Below are positions 1 through 9,675 of a stretch of DNA of 64,000 bases, piece by piece. This DNA is from Lacisediminihabitans changchengi (GTDB lineage: Bacteria; Actinomycetota; Actinomycetes; Actinomycetales; Microbacteriaceae), in assembly GCF_016634425.1 (NCBI RefSeq), contig NZ_JAEPES010000003.1, forward strand, positions 1-64,000, in the 5' to 3' direction. The position numbers and the translations under genes were made by a program. Position 1 is the stretch's first letter. Every line of letters begins with the position of its first letter. The notes under the pieces are model-generated. The model was not told the origin of the DNA. It saw nothing but the letters and a program-made list of their open reading frames with translations, and did not search any database.

Positions 1-116
1 TCGGCGGCCATAGCGAGAGGGAAACGCCCGGTCACATTCCGAACCCGGAAGCTAAGACTCTCAGCGCCGATGGTACTGCAAGGGGGACCTTGTGGGAGAG
101 TAGGACACCGCCGGAC
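1..116 (+). rRNA. rrf: 5S ribosomal RNA (extreme 5' end cut by window edge)
   Basis: The sequence has the typical 5S layout: a terminal helix (CGGCGG near the start pairing with CCGCCG near the end), the conserved block CCGAACCCGGAAGCTAAG, and the late GGGAGAGTAGGACACCGCCG segment. It is the last gene of an rRNA operon whose 16S and 23S genes lie outside the window. Only the first few bases appear to be missing. A strong hairpin follows directly downstream. Confidence 0.93.
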
Positions 117-131
117 TTAACTTAGAACAAC

Positions 132-165
132 CACTATGGCCATCCCGCGAGGGGTGGCCATAGTG
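132..165 (+). terminator. rRNA operon terminator hairpin
   Basis: A perfect 11-bp inverted repeat (CACTATGGCCA / TGGCCATAGTG) with extra inner CCC/GGG pairing lies 15 bp after the 5S gene. There is no good U-run, so it acts either as a weakly intrinsic terminator or as a processing/terminator hybrid, which is common in actinobacteria. Confidence 0.7.
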
Positions 166-301
166 CGTTAACGAGCATTGGGCGTTAACGAGCGAGCTGC
201 GGTATCGAGCATCGTGGGTTAACGGGCATTGCTATCACCTGCACTGTGACGGTGCTGCATCACCCCATAATTTTCACAGCGACCAAACCCAAGGAGACAC
301 C

Positions 302-1366
302 GTGTCTGATTTCGGAGAACGAGGACGACGCCCGGGCGACAAGCCGGCGAATGGACGTCCGGATGACCGCAGACCGAACCGTGGGGGACCGGATCGTGGT
401 GGGCCGCGCGATGGCGCGCAGCGCCCCGATCGTGGGGCACGGCCAGATCGTGGAGGGCGCCCGGAACGTGGCGGCCGGCCCGATCGCCCTGGCGCTCCGC
501 GGGGCAACGGTGGCGGATATCAGGGCCGTTCGGCACAGGACGACTACGTCGATCCGGATCCGCTGAAGCTGAGGTCTGTGCGCAATCGGCACGATGACCC
601 GATCATCCCCGACGACGTTCAGGCCAAGGAACTCGACCGCGTCGCACGCGCTCAGCTGAAGACCTTGAGCAAGGAGAACGCCGACGAGGTCGCTCGTCAC
701 CTGGCGATGGTCGCGCGTCTGATCGAATCCGATCCAGCGCTTGCTCATCAACACGCCCTCTCCGCTGCCCGCCGAGCTGGGCGCATCGGTGTCGTGCGCG
801 AGACGCTCGCGATCACGGCGTATTCGATCGGAGATTTCGCGCTGGCCCTTCGCGAGCTGCGCACCTATCGCCGGATCTCCGGTAACAACGACCAGCTTCC
901 GCTCATGGTGGATAGCGAACGTGGTCTGGATCGTGCCGACAAGGCGCTCGAACTCGGTCGCTCCGTTGATCGCGCGACCCTGCCGTCTGACGTCCAGGTG
1001 ATGCTGGCGATCGCCATGTCCGGCGCACGTCTCGACCTGGGGCAAGCGGATGCCGCGCTGATCGAGTTGCAGATCCCGCAGCTCGACCCCGACACCGCTT
1101 TCCCCTGGAGCCCCGCCCTGTTCGACGCGTATGCCGCGGTGCTCGAAGAACTCGGGCGCGATGACGAGGCCGAAACCTGGTGGCAGCGCTCCGATCGCGC
1201 CAGTGCCGCGCTCGACAACGGCGGCGCCGACGATGACGACGTCATCGAGGTGGTCGAGGAAGAGGGCGACAGCGACGACATCGATGAGGTCACCGATGCC
1301 GAAGACGAAGAAGACGGCGCCTCCTTGGAAGGGGAGGGCATCGATGGCGAAGCGACCCACGACTGA
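302..1366 (+). CDS. Disordered/TPR-like conserved actinobacterial protein (often annotated primosomal protein)
   Basis: 354 aa from a GTG start with an AAGGAGA Shine-Dalgarno about 5 nt upstream. The first 80 residues are low-complexity Arg/Gly/Pro/Asp with repeated PDRGG-type units and are probably disordered and nucleic-acid binding. Residues about 100-300 are helical with a TPR-like character. The last 60 residues are strongly acidic (Asp/Glu runs). There is no signal peptide. Homologues at this position in Microbacteriaceae carry names such as primosomal or tetratricopeptide protein, but I see no motif that proves a replication role. The end overlaps the following HAD gene by 23 bp, so the two are probably co-transcribed. 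Confidence 0.75.
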   Translation: MSDFGERGRRPGDKPANGRPDDRRPNRGGPDRGGPRDGAQRPDRGARPDRGGRPERGGRPDRPGAPRGNGGGYQGRSAQDDYVDPDPLKLRSVRNRHDDPIIPDDVQAKELDRVARAQLKTLSKENADEVARHLAMVARLIESDPALAHQHALSAARRAGRIGVVRETLAITAYSIGDFALALRELRTYRRISGNNDQLPLMVDSERGLDRADKALELGRSVDRATLPSDVQVMLAIAMSGARLDLGQADAALIELQIPQLDPDTAFPWSPALFDAYAAVLEELGRDDEAETWWQRSDRASAALDNGGADDDDVIEVVEEEGDSDDIDEVTDAEDEEDGASLEGEGIDGEATHD

Positions 1367-2369
1367 GTCTCCGCTGCACGGAGTCGACCTGCTACTGGCC
1401 GACCTTGATGGTGTCGTCTATGCGGGCGCGAACGCGATTCCGCACGCCGTCGAGAGCATCAATCGCGCGGCAGAGGGGCGTCGGGTCGGGTACCTGACCA
1501 ACAACGCCTCGCGCACCGCGGCATCCGTTGCCCAACATCTCACCGAGCTGGGCCTCTTGGTGACCGAGGATGACGTGGTGACCTCGCCGCAGGCGGCGGT
1601 ACGACTGCTCGCCGACCTCGTGCCCGCCGGCTCGACCGTGCTGGTGGTCGGGGGCGACGGGTTGACGACGGTGGTGGAGGCGGCGGGGTTCGTGGTGACG
1701 GATTCGGCGCTGGAGCATCCGGCAGCGGTCATCCAGGGCTTCGCGCAGAATGTCGGCTGGGTGCAACTGGCCGAGGCATCCTACGCTCTGGGCGCCGACG
1801 AGACCATGCCGTGGGTCGCGACGAACACCGACTGGACGATTCCGCAGGCTCGGGGCATCGCTCCGGGTAACGGCACTCTAGTGTCGGCCGTGCACACCGC
1901 AATCGGGCGGCTGCCTATCGTGGCGGGTAAGCCCGAGATTGCGATCTTCCGGGAGGCGGTAGCCCGCTTCGGCGGCAGCAAGCCGCTGTTCATCGGCGAC
2001 CGGCTCGACACCGACATCCTCGGGGCGAATCGCGCCGAGATGGAGTCCGTGCTCGTGCTGACCGGCATCGATCATTCAAAGAAGGTGCTCGCGGCCGACG
2101 CGAAGTCGCGCCCCACCTACCTGCTCGAAGACCTGCGTGAGCTCGACCAGCCCTATCCGGCCGCCGTTCGCAAGACCACGTTGCGCGGAGCAACGACCGT
2201 CACGGTGGGCGACGCGACCGTGCAACTGCTCGGTACTGCGGTGACGATCGTGAAGGCGGGGCGTCCGATCGATCTCTTGCGGGCCGCATCCACACTGATC
2301 TGGGAGTCGGGTCTGCCGATCTACGGCCTCGATGTGGCGCCGGAACTGTACGACGAGGGTAGCGTCTGA
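1344..2369 (+). CDS. HAD-superfamily IIA sugar/nucleotide phosphatase
   Basis: 341 aa. The HAD motif I is DLDGVVY (nucleophile and acid/base Asp residues), near residue 18. The motif II region is TNNASRT, the lysine of motif III lies in AGKPE, and motif IV is IGDRLDTDI. This motif spacing is that of the NagD/p-nitrophenyl phosphatase IIA branch. The C-terminal 70 residues, after the HAD fold, are an extra segment of unknown role. The ATG start was chosen because the upstream extension of the frame runs through the preceding gene. The physiological substrate cannot be read from the sequence; small phosphorylated sugars or glycerol phosphates are usual for the family. Confidence 0.85.
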   Translation: MAKRPTTESPLHGVDLLLADLDGVVYAGANAIPHAVESINRAAEGRRVGYLTNNASRTAASVAQHLTELGLLVTEDDVVTSPQAAVRLLADLVPAGSTVLVVGGDGLTTVVEAAGFVVTDSALEHPAAVIQGFAQNVGWVQLAEASYALGADETMPWVATNTDWTIPQARGIAPGNGTLVSAVHTAIGRLPIVAGKPEIAIFREAVARFGGSKPLFIGDRLDTDILGANRAEMESVLVLTGIDHSKKVLAADAKSRPTYLLEDLRELDQPYPAAVRKTTLRGATTVTVGDATVQLLGTAVTIVKAGRPIDLLRAASTLIWESGLPIYGLDVAPELYDEGSV

Positions 2370-2406
2370 GGCATGGAGAACGAGGCGTCATGAGTGACGA
2401 GACGAC

Positions 2407-2598
2407 ATGAGTGACGAGACGGCGGCGGCGACGGAGCCCGGCGAGACGGATGCCCTCCTCTCGCGTCTGCGGGTGATCGAGGATCAGCCGCTCGATACCC
2501 GCGCCGAGGCCTTCGTGCAGATTCACGATCGACTCCGCGCGACGCTTGAGGGCTCGGATTCACCGATCGCGGGCGGCCCGCAAGCGACGGCCGGATGA
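2407..2598 (+). CDS. Small conserved protein between HAD phosphatase and TlyA
   Basis: 63 aa, acidic and alanine-rich, with a predicted amphipathic helix in the middle (about residues 15-47) and no motif I recognise. A small gene in this place is common in related actinobacteria. Its stop overlaps the tlyA ATG by 4 bp (ATGA), implying translational coupling. Its start region is duplicated: a 17-bp unit containing ATGAGTGACGAG occurs twice. The first copy begins a six-codon mini-ORF (2390-2410) whose TGA overlaps this gene's ATG. Confidence 0.65.
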   Translation: MSDETAAATEPGETDALLSRLRVIEDQPLDTRAEAFVQIHDRLRATLEGSDSPIAGGPQATAG

Positions 2599-3398
2599 CC
2601 GACCAACGGCTCGACGCAGCACTGGCCGAGCGCGGTCTGGTTCGGTCGCGCACCCACGCCGCGCGGCTGATCGCGGCCGGGTCGGTGCTGGTCGACGGCG
2701 AGACCATCATCAAGGCCTCGCACCGGGTCGGCGCCGATCAAGAGCTCGCGATCATCGGCATCGACCACTACGTGAGCCGCGCAGCGCACAAACTCCTGGC
2801 CGCGCTCGACGTCTTCGAGATCCCGGTGGCCGGGCGCTCGGCGCTCGACGTGGGCGCGTCCACCGGTGGCTTCACCCAGGTGCTGCTCGAACGCGGTGCT
2901 TCGCACGTGATCGCGCTCGATGTCGGGCACGGACAGCTGTCGCCCCTCATCGACGGCGACGAGCGGGTGACGGTGATCGAGGGCTTCAACGCACGGGAGA
3001 TGACGCCAGAGCTGCTGGAGGGGGCAGCCGGGCATCCGGTCGCGGTCGACCTGGTCGTGGGCGATCTGTCCTTCATCTCTCTCACGCAGGTGCTGCCCGC
3101 GCTCGTGGCGACGGCGGGACGGGATGCCGACTACGTTCTGCTGATCAAGCCGCAGTTCGAGGTGGGACGGTCGGGCATCCGTGAAGGGATCGTGCGAAAC
3201 GCCGGACTGAGGTCTGAGGCGGTCAGCGCCGTGCTCTGGTCGGCCTGGGATCTCGGGCTGAAGACGGCTGGTCTCATCTCCTCCCCAATCCTCGGAAGTG
3301 CCGGGAACCATGAGTATCTCGCCTGGGTGAGCGCACGGGTGGGTACCGATCCGACAGAATGGACTGATCGGCTTTTTGCTTCAGCACGTCCGGAGTGA
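2595..3398 (+). CDS. tlyA: TlyA family rRNA 2'-O-methyltransferase
   Basis: 267 aa. The N-terminal S4 RNA-binding domain (residues 1-60, RLIAAGSVLVDG) is followed by an FtsJ/RrmJ-type Rossmann methyltransferase domain with the SAM loop LDVGASTGGF, the acidic residue in VGDLSFISL and the lysine of IKPQFEVG. The family methylates 16S and 23S rRNA at cytidines; in mycobacteria its loss gives capreomycin resistance. Length is normal. It is translationally coupled to the small gene before it and followed after 63 bp by nadK, the usual actinobacterial order tlyA-nadK-recN. Confidence 0.93.
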   Translation: MTDQRLDAALAERGLVRSRTHAARLIAAGSVLVDGETIIKASHRVGADQELAIIGIDHYVSRAAHKLLAALDVFEIPVAGRSALDVGASTGGFTQVLLERGASHVIALDVGHGQLSPLIDGDERVTVIEGFNAREMTPELLEGAAGHPVAVDLVVGDLSFISLTQVLPALVATAGRDADYVLLIKPQFEVGRSGIREGIVRNAGLRSEAVSAVLWSAWDLGLKTAGLISSPILGSAGNHEYLAWVSARVGTDPTEWTDRLFASARPE

Positions 3399-3461
3399 TG
3401 CTCGGGGGCTTGTGCTCCCCACCATGCCGACCCGACCCGATCGACTCACGAGGAGTAGCTA

Positions 3462-4415
3462 GTGGAAGACCGGATCGCGCCGATTGATCGCACGCCCGAA
3501 TCGCGATACATGCTCGTCGTCTCGCACACCGGTCGCCAAGACTCGCTCGACGCGGCCGTGCAGGTCTGCCGCAAGCTCGTCGCCCATGGTGTCACTCCCG
3601 TCTTGAAGAAAGACGAGTACGACGACATCGTCGCCCAGGCTCCCGAGTTGGTGGGCACCGCGGTGATGGTCCAGTCCGTTGACCTGAGATCGCTTGAGCT
3701 CGTGATCGTGCTCGGCGGGGACGGCACCATTCTGCGCGCAGCTGAAATGGTTCGCGGGTGTTCGGCGCCGCTTCTCGGGGTGAACCTCGGTCATGTGGGG
3801 TTCCTGGCCGAGAGCGAGCGCGACAATCTCGAGAACACCGTGCAGCGCGCGCTGGCCCGGGACTACGAGGTCGAGGAGCGCATGACTTTGGCCGTGCGGG
3901 TCAAGGTCGCCGGCGAGGTCGTCTACGACACGTGGGCGCTCAACGAGGCCACCGTCGAAAAGGCGAGCAGGGAGCGGATGCTCGAGGTCGTCATCGAGGT
4001 CGATGGTCGACCGCTGTCGTCGTTCGGCTGCGACGGGGTCGTCATGTCGACCCCGACCGGCTCCACCGCCTATGCGTTCTCCGCCGGCGGGCCGGTCGTC
4101 TGGCCGAGCGTCGACGCCATGCTTCTCGTACCGCTGAGCCCGCACGCCCTGTTCGCCCGGCCGCTCGTGGTCGGACCGGATTCCGTCTTCGCGGTCGAGG
4201 TGCTCGCTCGCACGCAGGGCACGGGAGTGCTCTGGTGCGACGGTCGACGAACCCACGATCTGGCACCCGGGGCACGGGTAGTCGTGCGACGCTCGGACAT
4301 CCCGGTTCGCCTGGCCCGTCTGCACCACGGTCCCTTCACCGATCGCCTGGTGGGAAAGTTCAACCTGCCGACCAGCGGATGGCGCGGACCGGCCGCCGAC
4401 GGGGCCCAGCAGTGA
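3462..4415 (+). CDS. nadK: NAD kinase
   Basis: 317 aa from a GTG start with AGGAG 6 nt upstream. It phosphorylates NAD to NADP in the cytoplasm. The nucleotide-binding signature GGDGT (in VLGGDGTILRAAE) and the second conserved region TGSTAYAFSAGGP are both present, as is LGHVGFLAE. Length fits the family. Its stop overlaps the recN GTG start (GTGA), so the two genes form a coupled unit, as in many actinobacteria. Confidence 0.95.
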   Translation: MEDRIAPIDRTPESRYMLVVSHTGRQDSLDAAVQVCRKLVAHGVTPVLKKDEYDDIVAQAPELVGTAVMVQSVDLRSLELVIVLGGDGTILRAAEMVRGCSAPLLGVNLGHVGFLAESERDNLENTVQRALARDYEVEERMTLAVRVKVAGEVVYDTWALNEATVEKASRERMLEVVIEVDGRPLSSFGCDGVVMSTPTGSTAYAFSAGGPVVWPSVDAMLLVPLSPHALFARPLVVGPDSVFAVEVLARTQGTGVLWCDGRRTHDLAPGARVVVRRSDIPVRLARLHHGPFTDRLVGKFNLPTSGWRGPAADGAQQ

Positions 4416-6109
4416 TCGAAGAGATCTCGATCCGCAATCTCGGCGTCATTGGCGATGCGCGGTTGCCTCTTGGCCCTGGGTTCACGGCGGTGACCGGCGA
4501 AACCGGCGCAGGCAAGACCATGGTGGTCACCGCGCTCGGGCTGCTGCTCGGCGATCGTTCCGACAGCGCGATGCTGCGCCAGGGGGCCAGTTCGGCCGTC
4601 GTCGAGGGTCACTGGCAGATCGACCCCGCCGGCGCCGTCGCTGAACGAGTGCTGGACGCCGGCGGCGAAATCGACGAGGGCGAGCTCATTCTCGGTCGAT
4701 CGATCTCGTCGGAGGGGCGAAGCCGAGCGACCGTCGGCGGCAGGACCACGCCGGTCGGCGTGCTCTCGGAGATTGGCGAGCAGCTCGTCGTCGTGCACGG
4801 GCAGTCTGACCAGGTGCGATTGCGGTCGGCAACGGCACAGCGCGAGGCACTCGACCGGTTTAGCGGTACTGAGCTGGCCAGCGTGCTGGCCGAGTACCAG
4901 CAGACGTATCGCCGCTGGCAGGGCAACCAGGGTGAGCTCGATGTGCTCGTCGCCGAACGCGACCGTCGCGCCGCCGAGGCCGAGGAGCTGCGCGCGGCGA
5001 TGGCCGAGATCGAGGCCGTCGCACCCCGTGCCGGAGAGGACGACGAACTCGCCGAGCGTGCCGAACGCCTGAGCAATCTCGAAGACCTACGGCTCGCCGC
5101 CGCCCAGGCTCACGAACTGATCGCCACCGAGAGCCCCGACGAAACCCCGGACGCGGTGACGCTTCTCGAAACCGCGCGGCGCCAACTGGAACGGGCCGCC
5201 GAGCACGATCCAGCACTTTCCGGTATCTCCAGCTCGCTTGCCGAGGCGAGCTTCCTGGTGTCAGACGTCGCTGTGCAGCTGTCGAGCTACCTCGGCACTC
5301 TCGACACCGATGGGAGTCGGGAGCTCGAGATCGTGCAGGAGCGCCGAGCCGACCTTGCCGGTATCGCCCGCAAGTACGGACCGAGCCTGACCGAAGCGAT
5401 CGACTACCTCGAGACCGGCAGTTCTCGCTTGCTGGAGCTCGACAACGACTCCGAGCGCATCGAGGGCCTCGAGCATGAGGTGGAGGCCGACCGGGCGAAG
5501 GTGTTGGAGCTGGCGGAGCAACTCAGCGCGCTTCGGCGTGGAAGCGCCATCCGTCTCTCCGACGAGGTGACCGCTGAACTCGCGGCCCTCGCCATGCCGG
5601 ATGCGCGCATCGTCGTGGATGTCGCCGATCGCAGCGAGTATTCGTTGAGCGGCAAAGACGTCGTGTCGATCCTGCTCGCACCCCATCCCGGGGCAGAGCC
5701 GCGACCGCTCGGGCGCGGTGCGTCGGGGGGAGAACTGTCACGGGTGATGCTGGCGATCGAGGTGGTGATCGCGGGCAGCGACCCGGTTGCCACATTCATC
5801 TTCGACGAGGTGGATGCCGGGGTCGGCGGAGCCTCGGCCATCGAGATCGGTCGCCGACTCGCCCGGCTGTCGCGCTCGGCGCAGGTGATCGTCGTCACCC
5901 ACCTGGCGCAGGTCGCCGCATTCTCCACCAACCATTTGCGCGTGGTCAAAGACAGCTCGGGCACCGTCACGGCGAGCAGCGTGCAGCAACTGCGGGGGGA
6001 GCAGCGCATCGAGGAGATGGCGCGGCTGCTGTCGGGGCTTCCCGATTCGCAGAGCGGCCTCGCCCATGCGCGTGAACTGATCGAGACTGCTCGCGCTCTC
6101 GACCAGTAA
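4412..6109 (+). CDS. recN: DNA repair ATPase RecN
   Basis: 565 aa. An SMC-like ATPase of double-strand break repair. The Walker A motif GETGAGKT lies near residue 30, a long helical region forms the coiled coil (about residues 150-350), the ABC signature is GRGASGGELSR and Walker B is FIFDEVDAGVGG, followed by the H-loop region VVTHLAQVA. Start GTG is inside the nadK stop. A 104-bp intergenic gap separates it from pyrG. Confidence 0.95.
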   Translation: MIEEISIRNLGVIGDARLPLGPGFTAVTGETGAGKTMVVTALGLLLGDRSDSAMLRQGASSAVVEGHWQIDPAGAVAERVLDAGGEIDEGELILGRSISSEGRSRATVGGRTTPVGVLSEIGEQLVVVHGQSDQVRLRSATAQREALDRFSGTELASVLAEYQQTYRRWQGNQGELDVLVAERDRRAAEAEELRAAMAEIEAVAPRAGEDDELAERAERLSNLEDLRLAAAQAHELIATESPDETPDAVTLLETARRQLERAAEHDPALSGISSSLAEASFLVSDVAVQLSSYLGTLDTDGSRELEIVQERRADLAGIARKYGPSLTEAIDYLETGSSRLLELDNDSERIEGLEHEVEADRAKVLELAEQLSALRRGSAIRLSDEVTAELAALAMPDARIVVDVADRSEYSLSGKDVVSILLAPHPGAEPRPLGRGASGGELSRVMLAIEVVIAGSDPVATFIFDEVDAGVGGASAIEIGRRLARLSRSAQVIVVTHLAQVAAFSTNHLRVVKDSSGTVTASSVQQLRGEQRIEEMARLLSGLPDSQSGLAHARELIETARALDQ

Positions 6110-6199
6110 TGTCGTGCTGGTAGGCGCGGGGCCAGGCTGCGAGCCCCACATCCGGCTCGGATCCGGCTCGTCGCTGGCCGGAGTGCTCCGCCGGTGAGA

Positions 6200-6213
6200 T
6201 AAGCTGTAACCCC
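6200..6213 (+). promoter_or_regulatory. Likely -10 box of a leaderless pyrG promoter
   Basis: TAAGCT (6200-6205) lies 8 nt before the GTG start of pyrG, and no Shine-Dalgarno is visible in the bases between. A TANNNT box at this distance would place the transcription start at or next to the initiation codon. The -35 region is weak. Confidence 0.4.
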
Positions 6214-7890
6214 GTGGTGGACAAAAACAACGCGGACGTAACCAAGCACATCTTCGTCACTGGTGGTGTCGTTTCGAGTCTCGGTAAGGGACTCACGGCA
6301 GCCAGTCTCGGCAACCTTCTGACGGCTCGTGGTCTTCGCGTCGTCATGCAGAAGCTCGACCCGTATCTCAATGTCGACCCGGGCACCATGAACCCGTTCC
6401 AGCACGGCGAGGTCTTCGTCACCGACGATGGCGCCGAGACCGACCTCGACATCGGTCACTACGAGCGCTTCCTCGACATCAATCTGAGTCAGGCCGCGAA
6501 CGTCACCACCGGCCAGATCTACTCCAATGTCATCGCGAAGGAGCGTCGCGGCGAGTACCTCGGCGACACCGTCCAGGTCATCCCGCACATCACCGACGAA
6601 ATCAAGCGACGGATGCGGTTGCAGGCCACCGGGGACGACACCCCCGATGTGATCATCACCGAGGTCGGCGGCACCGTGGGCGACATCGAGTCACAGCCCT
6701 TCCTCGAGGCCGCCCGCCAGGTGCGCCACGAGATCGGCCGCCGCAACTGCTTCTTCGTGCACGTGTCACTGGTGCCGTACCTCGGTGCCGCGGGCGAACA
6801 GAAGACCAAGCCCACCCAGCACTCGGTCGCTGCGCTTCGCTCGATCGGTATCCAGCCCGACGCGATCGTGCTGCGTTCCGACCGCGAGGTTCCCGACTCG
6901 ATGATGCGCAAGATCGCGCTGATGTGCGACGTGGACATCGAGGCAGTCGTCAACGCCGTCGACGTTCCGAGCATCTACGACATCCCGACCATGCTTCACG
7001 ATCAGGGTCTCGATGGCTACATCACCGAGCACTTCGAGCTCGAGACCCCCGAGGTCGACTGGTCCGGCTGGGCCGACCTGCTTCGCGCGGTGCACGAGCC
7101 CAAGTACGAGGTCACCATCGGTCTGGTCGGCAAGTACATCAACCTGCCCGACGCCTACCTCTCGGTGACCGAGGCACTGCGGGCCGGCGGCTTCGCCCAG
7201 CAGACCAAGGTCAACATCCGTTGGGTTCCGTCCGACGAGTGCGAGACACCCGAGGGGGCTGCGAAGCTGCTCTCCGACCTCGACGGCGTCTGCGTTCCCG
7301 GCGGTTTCGGCGTGCGCGGCATCGAGGGAAAGCTCGGCGCTCTGCGTTTCGCCCGCGAGAACGGCATCCCGACCCTGGGCCTCTGCCTCGGGTTGCAGTG
7401 CATGGTCGTGGAGTACGCACGCACCGTGGTCGGCCTCGGCGGGGCATCCTCGTCGGAGTTCGACCCGGAGACCGAGTTTCCCGTTATCGCGACGATGGCC
7501 GAGCAGGTCGACATCATCAACAGCGGCGACCTGGGCGGCACGATGCGCCTCGGCCTCTACCCGGCAGTTCTCGCCGAGGGCTCGATCGTGGCCGGCGTCT
7601 ATGGCTCGAATCTCGTCGACGAGCGTCACCGCCACCGCTACGAGGTCAATAACGCGTACCGTCCCCAGATCGCGGATGCCGGACTCGTGTTCTCGGGGAC
7701 CTCTCCCGATGGCAACCTGGTCGAGTTCGTCGAGCTGCCGAAAGACGTGCATCCGTATTACGTCGGAACGCAGGCCCACCCGGAGCTGCGCTCGCGCCCC
7801 AACCGCGCGCATCCGTTGTTCCAGGGACTGGTCGCCGCGGCGTTGCAGCGCCAGGAGGCAAGCCGGCTGTTCGAAGTGACGGAGGCCTGA
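6214..7890 (+). CDS. pyrG: CTP synthase
   Basis: 558 aa. It makes CTP from UTP, ATP and glutamine. The N-terminal amidoligase domain shows [10 protein letters not shown] (ATP loop) and the usual [11 protein letters not shown] region. The C-terminal class I glutamine amidotransferase domain (from about residue 300) has GGFGVRG, the nucleophile cysteine in LGLCLGLQ and the His/Glu of [13 protein letters not shown] at 6214 is used here; a second GTG at 6217 is equally possible. It lies 3 bp before the NUDIX gene. Confidence 0.96.
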   Translation: MVDKNNADVTKHIFVTGGVVSSLGKGLTAASLGNLLTARGLRVVMQKLDPYLNVDPGTMNPFQHGEVFVTDDGAETDLDIGHYERFLDINLSQAANVTTGQIYSNVIAKERRGEYLGDTVQVIPHITDEIKRRMRLQATGDDTPDVIITEVGGTVGDIESQPFLEAARQVRHEIGRRNCFFVHVSLVPYLGAAGEQKTKPTQHSVAALRSIGIQPDAIVLRSDREVPDSMMRKIALMCDVDIEAVVNAVDVPSIYDIPTMLHDQGLDGYITEHFELETPEVDWSGWADLLRAVHEPKYEVTIGLVGKYINLPDAYLSVTEALRAGGFAQQTKVNIRWVPSDECETPEGAAKLLSDLDGVCVPGGFGVRGIEGKLGALRFARENGIPTLGLCLGLQCMVVEYARTVVGLGGASSSEFDPETEFPVIATMAEQVDIINSGDLGGTMRLGLYPAVLAEGSIVAGVYGSNLVDERHRHRYEVNNAYRPQIADAGLVFSGTSPDGNLVEFVELPKDVHPYYVGTQAHPELRSRPNRAHPLFQGLVAAALQRQEASRLFEVTEA

Positions 7891-7893
7891 ACC

Positions 7894-8565
7894 GTGACAG
7901 TGCCCAGCAGCGACAATCCCAGCAGTAGGCACAGCGGCAGCGACGAACTCCACGACCTGCGGCATCCGGTCGAGATCATCCGCAGCGAGACAGTGTTCCG
8001 CGGTCACGTCTGGGATGTGCGGCAGGACACCTTCCTCTATGGGGGCGACCAGGTCGTCCGGGAGTTCGTGGCCCACACCGGAGCTGTCGCCGTGCTCGCT
8101 CTCGACGAGAAAGAGCGCGTGCTGCTGATTCGTCAGTACCGGCACCCGATCGGGGAGCGCGACTGGGAGATCCCGGCCGGGCTGCTCGATATCGAAGGGG
8201 AGGACCCGCTCGGTGCGGCCAAGCGAGAGCTGGCCGAGGAGGTCGACCTGCAGGCCGAGGACTGGCATATCCTCTCGGACATCCGTACCTCGCCGGGCGG
8301 CAACAGCGAGATCGTGCGCATCTACCTCGCCCGCGGGGTCAGCGCGACCGCCGAAGTCTTCGCCCGCACCGAAGAGGAGGTCGACATCGAGAAGCGCTGG
8401 GTGCCGCTCGACGAGGCGGTCGACGCCTTCCTGGCCAGAGACATCCAGAACTCGATTCTCGGTAATGCGGTGCTCGCCGCCTACGTCAGCCGCGCGAAAG
8501 GCTGGGCGACGCTGGGCCCGGCCGTGGCGCCGCTGCCCCCGCGAGCTCTGCCGTTGCGCGACTGA
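7894..8565 (+). CDS. NUDIX hydrolase, ADP-ribose pyrophosphatase type
   Basis: 223 aa with a GTG start 3 bp after pyrG. The Nudix box is visible as G-(5)-E...RELAEEV around residues 105-127, which binds the catalytic metal. The preceding strand VLLIRQYRHPIGERDWEIPAG is typical of ADP-ribose pyrophosphatases. A gene of this type between pyrG and xerD is the standard actinobacterial order. The C-terminal 20 residues are Ala/Pro-rich. Substrate is inferred from the family only. Confidence 0.88.
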   Translation: MTVPSSDNPSSRHSGSDELHDLRHPVEIIRSETVFRGHVWDVRQDTFLYGGDQVVREFVAHTGAVAVLALDEKERVLLIRQYRHPIGERDWEIPAGLLDIEGEDPLGAAKRELAEEVDLQAEDWHILSDIRTSPGGNSEIVRIYLARGVSATAEVFARTEEEVDIEKRWVPLDEAVDAFLARDIQNSILGNAVLAAYVSRAKGWATLGPAVAPLPPRALPLRD

Positions 8566-8573
8566 ATGCCCCG

Positions 8574-9518
8574 GTGACCGTCACACCGGTGCCGCCCACC
8601 CCGCTCGAGCGCGCGGTGGGTCGCTACCTGCGACATGTGGCGATCGAGCGCGGCCTCGCCAGCAACACGGTCTCGGCGTATCGGCGCGACCTGGCCGCGT
8701 ATCTGACCGCGCTGGAATCGCGCGGAATCACGACGCCAGAAGGCATCGCCGCAACCGACGTCGCCGCCTTCTCGACCGCACTGCGCACCCGCGAGGAGTC
8801 GCCGCTCACCGCCTCCTCGCTCGCGCGCATGCTCTCGAGCGTGCGCGGCTTTCACCGCTTCCTGCTCGACGAAGAGCTGGTGCAGACGGATGTCGCCGCC
8901 GACGCCAAACCGCCGAAGCTCGCCCAGCGGCTGCCCAAGGCGATCACGGTAGACCAGATGGCGGCGGTGTTGGACGCGGCGAAGGGCGAGGACATCCAGG
9001 CGCTGCGCGACCGCGCTCTGCTCGAGCTGCTCTACGCGACCGGCGCGCGCATCTCCGAGGCGGTCGATCTCAATGTCGACGACATCCTGGGCGACGACGG
9101 CGGCAGCGTCGATGTGGTGCGGCTGTTCGGCAAGGGCGGCAAGCAGCGCATCGTTCCGCTCGGCAGTTTCGCCCGGGAGGCCATCGAGGCGTATCTGGTG
9201 CGGGCGCGGCCGCTGCTCTCGGTGAAGGGCACCGCGACCCCCGCGCTGTTCCTGGGCATGCGCGGCGGGCGGGTCTCGCGGCAGAACGCCTGGCTGATCA
9301 TCCGAGCGCGGGCGGAGCAGGCACAGCTCGGCATCGAGATCTCGCCCCACACCTTCCGGCATTCCTTCGCCACCCATCTGCTGGCCGGGGGAGCGGATGT
9401 CCGCGTGGTGCAAGAACTGCTCGGACACTCGAGTGTCGCAACCACCCAGATCTACACTCTCGTCACCGCGGACACCCTGCGGGACATGTACACGACAGCA
9501 CACCCCCGCGCCCGCTGA
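8574..9518 (+). CDS. xerD: Site-specific tyrosine recombinase XerD
   Basis: 314 aa. It resolves chromosome dimers at dif. The N-terminal SAM-like core-binding domain (residues 8-95) is followed by the catalytic domain with Arg in TGARISEAVDL, His-x-x-Arg in HTFRHSFATH, the second His in LGHSS and a Tyr in TTQIY. It is complete and, unlike the island integrases, sits in the conserved core order before parA-scpA-scpB. The GTG start follows the NUDIX stop by 8 bp. Confidence 0.93.
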   Translation: MTVTPVPPTPLERAVGRYLRHVAIERGLASNTVSAYRRDLAAYLTALESRGITTPEGIAATDVAAFSTALRTREESPLTASSLARMLSSVRGFHRFLLDEELVQTDVAADAKPPKLAQRLPKAITVDQMAAVLDAAKGEDIQALRDRALLELLYATGARISEAVDLNVDDILGDDGGSVDVVRLFGKGGKQRIVPLGSFAREAIEAYLVRARPLLSVKGTATPALFLGMRGGRVSRQNAWLIIRARAEQAQLGIEISPHTFRHSFATHLLAGGADVRVVQELLGHSSVATTQIYTLVTADTLRDMYTTAHPRAR

Positions 9519-9520
9519 CC

Positions 9521-9675
9521 CCGCTGGTCGAGTAGCGCGCACCCGCTGGTCGAGTAGCGCACGCACTCCCCGTTGGTCGAGTAGCGCACGCGCTCTGGCG
9601 CGTTCGCGTATCGAGGCCCGCCACGCGATGGTTTCGATACGCGTCCTCGTCGCTCGCGGCCTACTCAACCGGCGG
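9521..9675 (+). repeat. Intergenic GGTCGAGTAGCG-type repeat cluster
   Basis: Three tandem copies of a unit containing GCTGGTCGAGTAGCG or its GTTGGTCGAGTAGCG variant lie at about 9522-9590. Inverse-complement elements follow (TTTCGATACGC, and CTACTCAACCGGC near 9661). The region can fold into a long imperfect hairpin. Such palindromic clusters are scattered between genes in Microbacteriaceae; single copies also occur near 15060 and, in another variant, 16660. Confidence 0.7.

Noticed and set aside
9521..9675. CRISPR array
   Set aside because: Repeats are too close and irregular, with no unique spacers of constant length and no cas genes. It fits an intergenic palindromic repeat.
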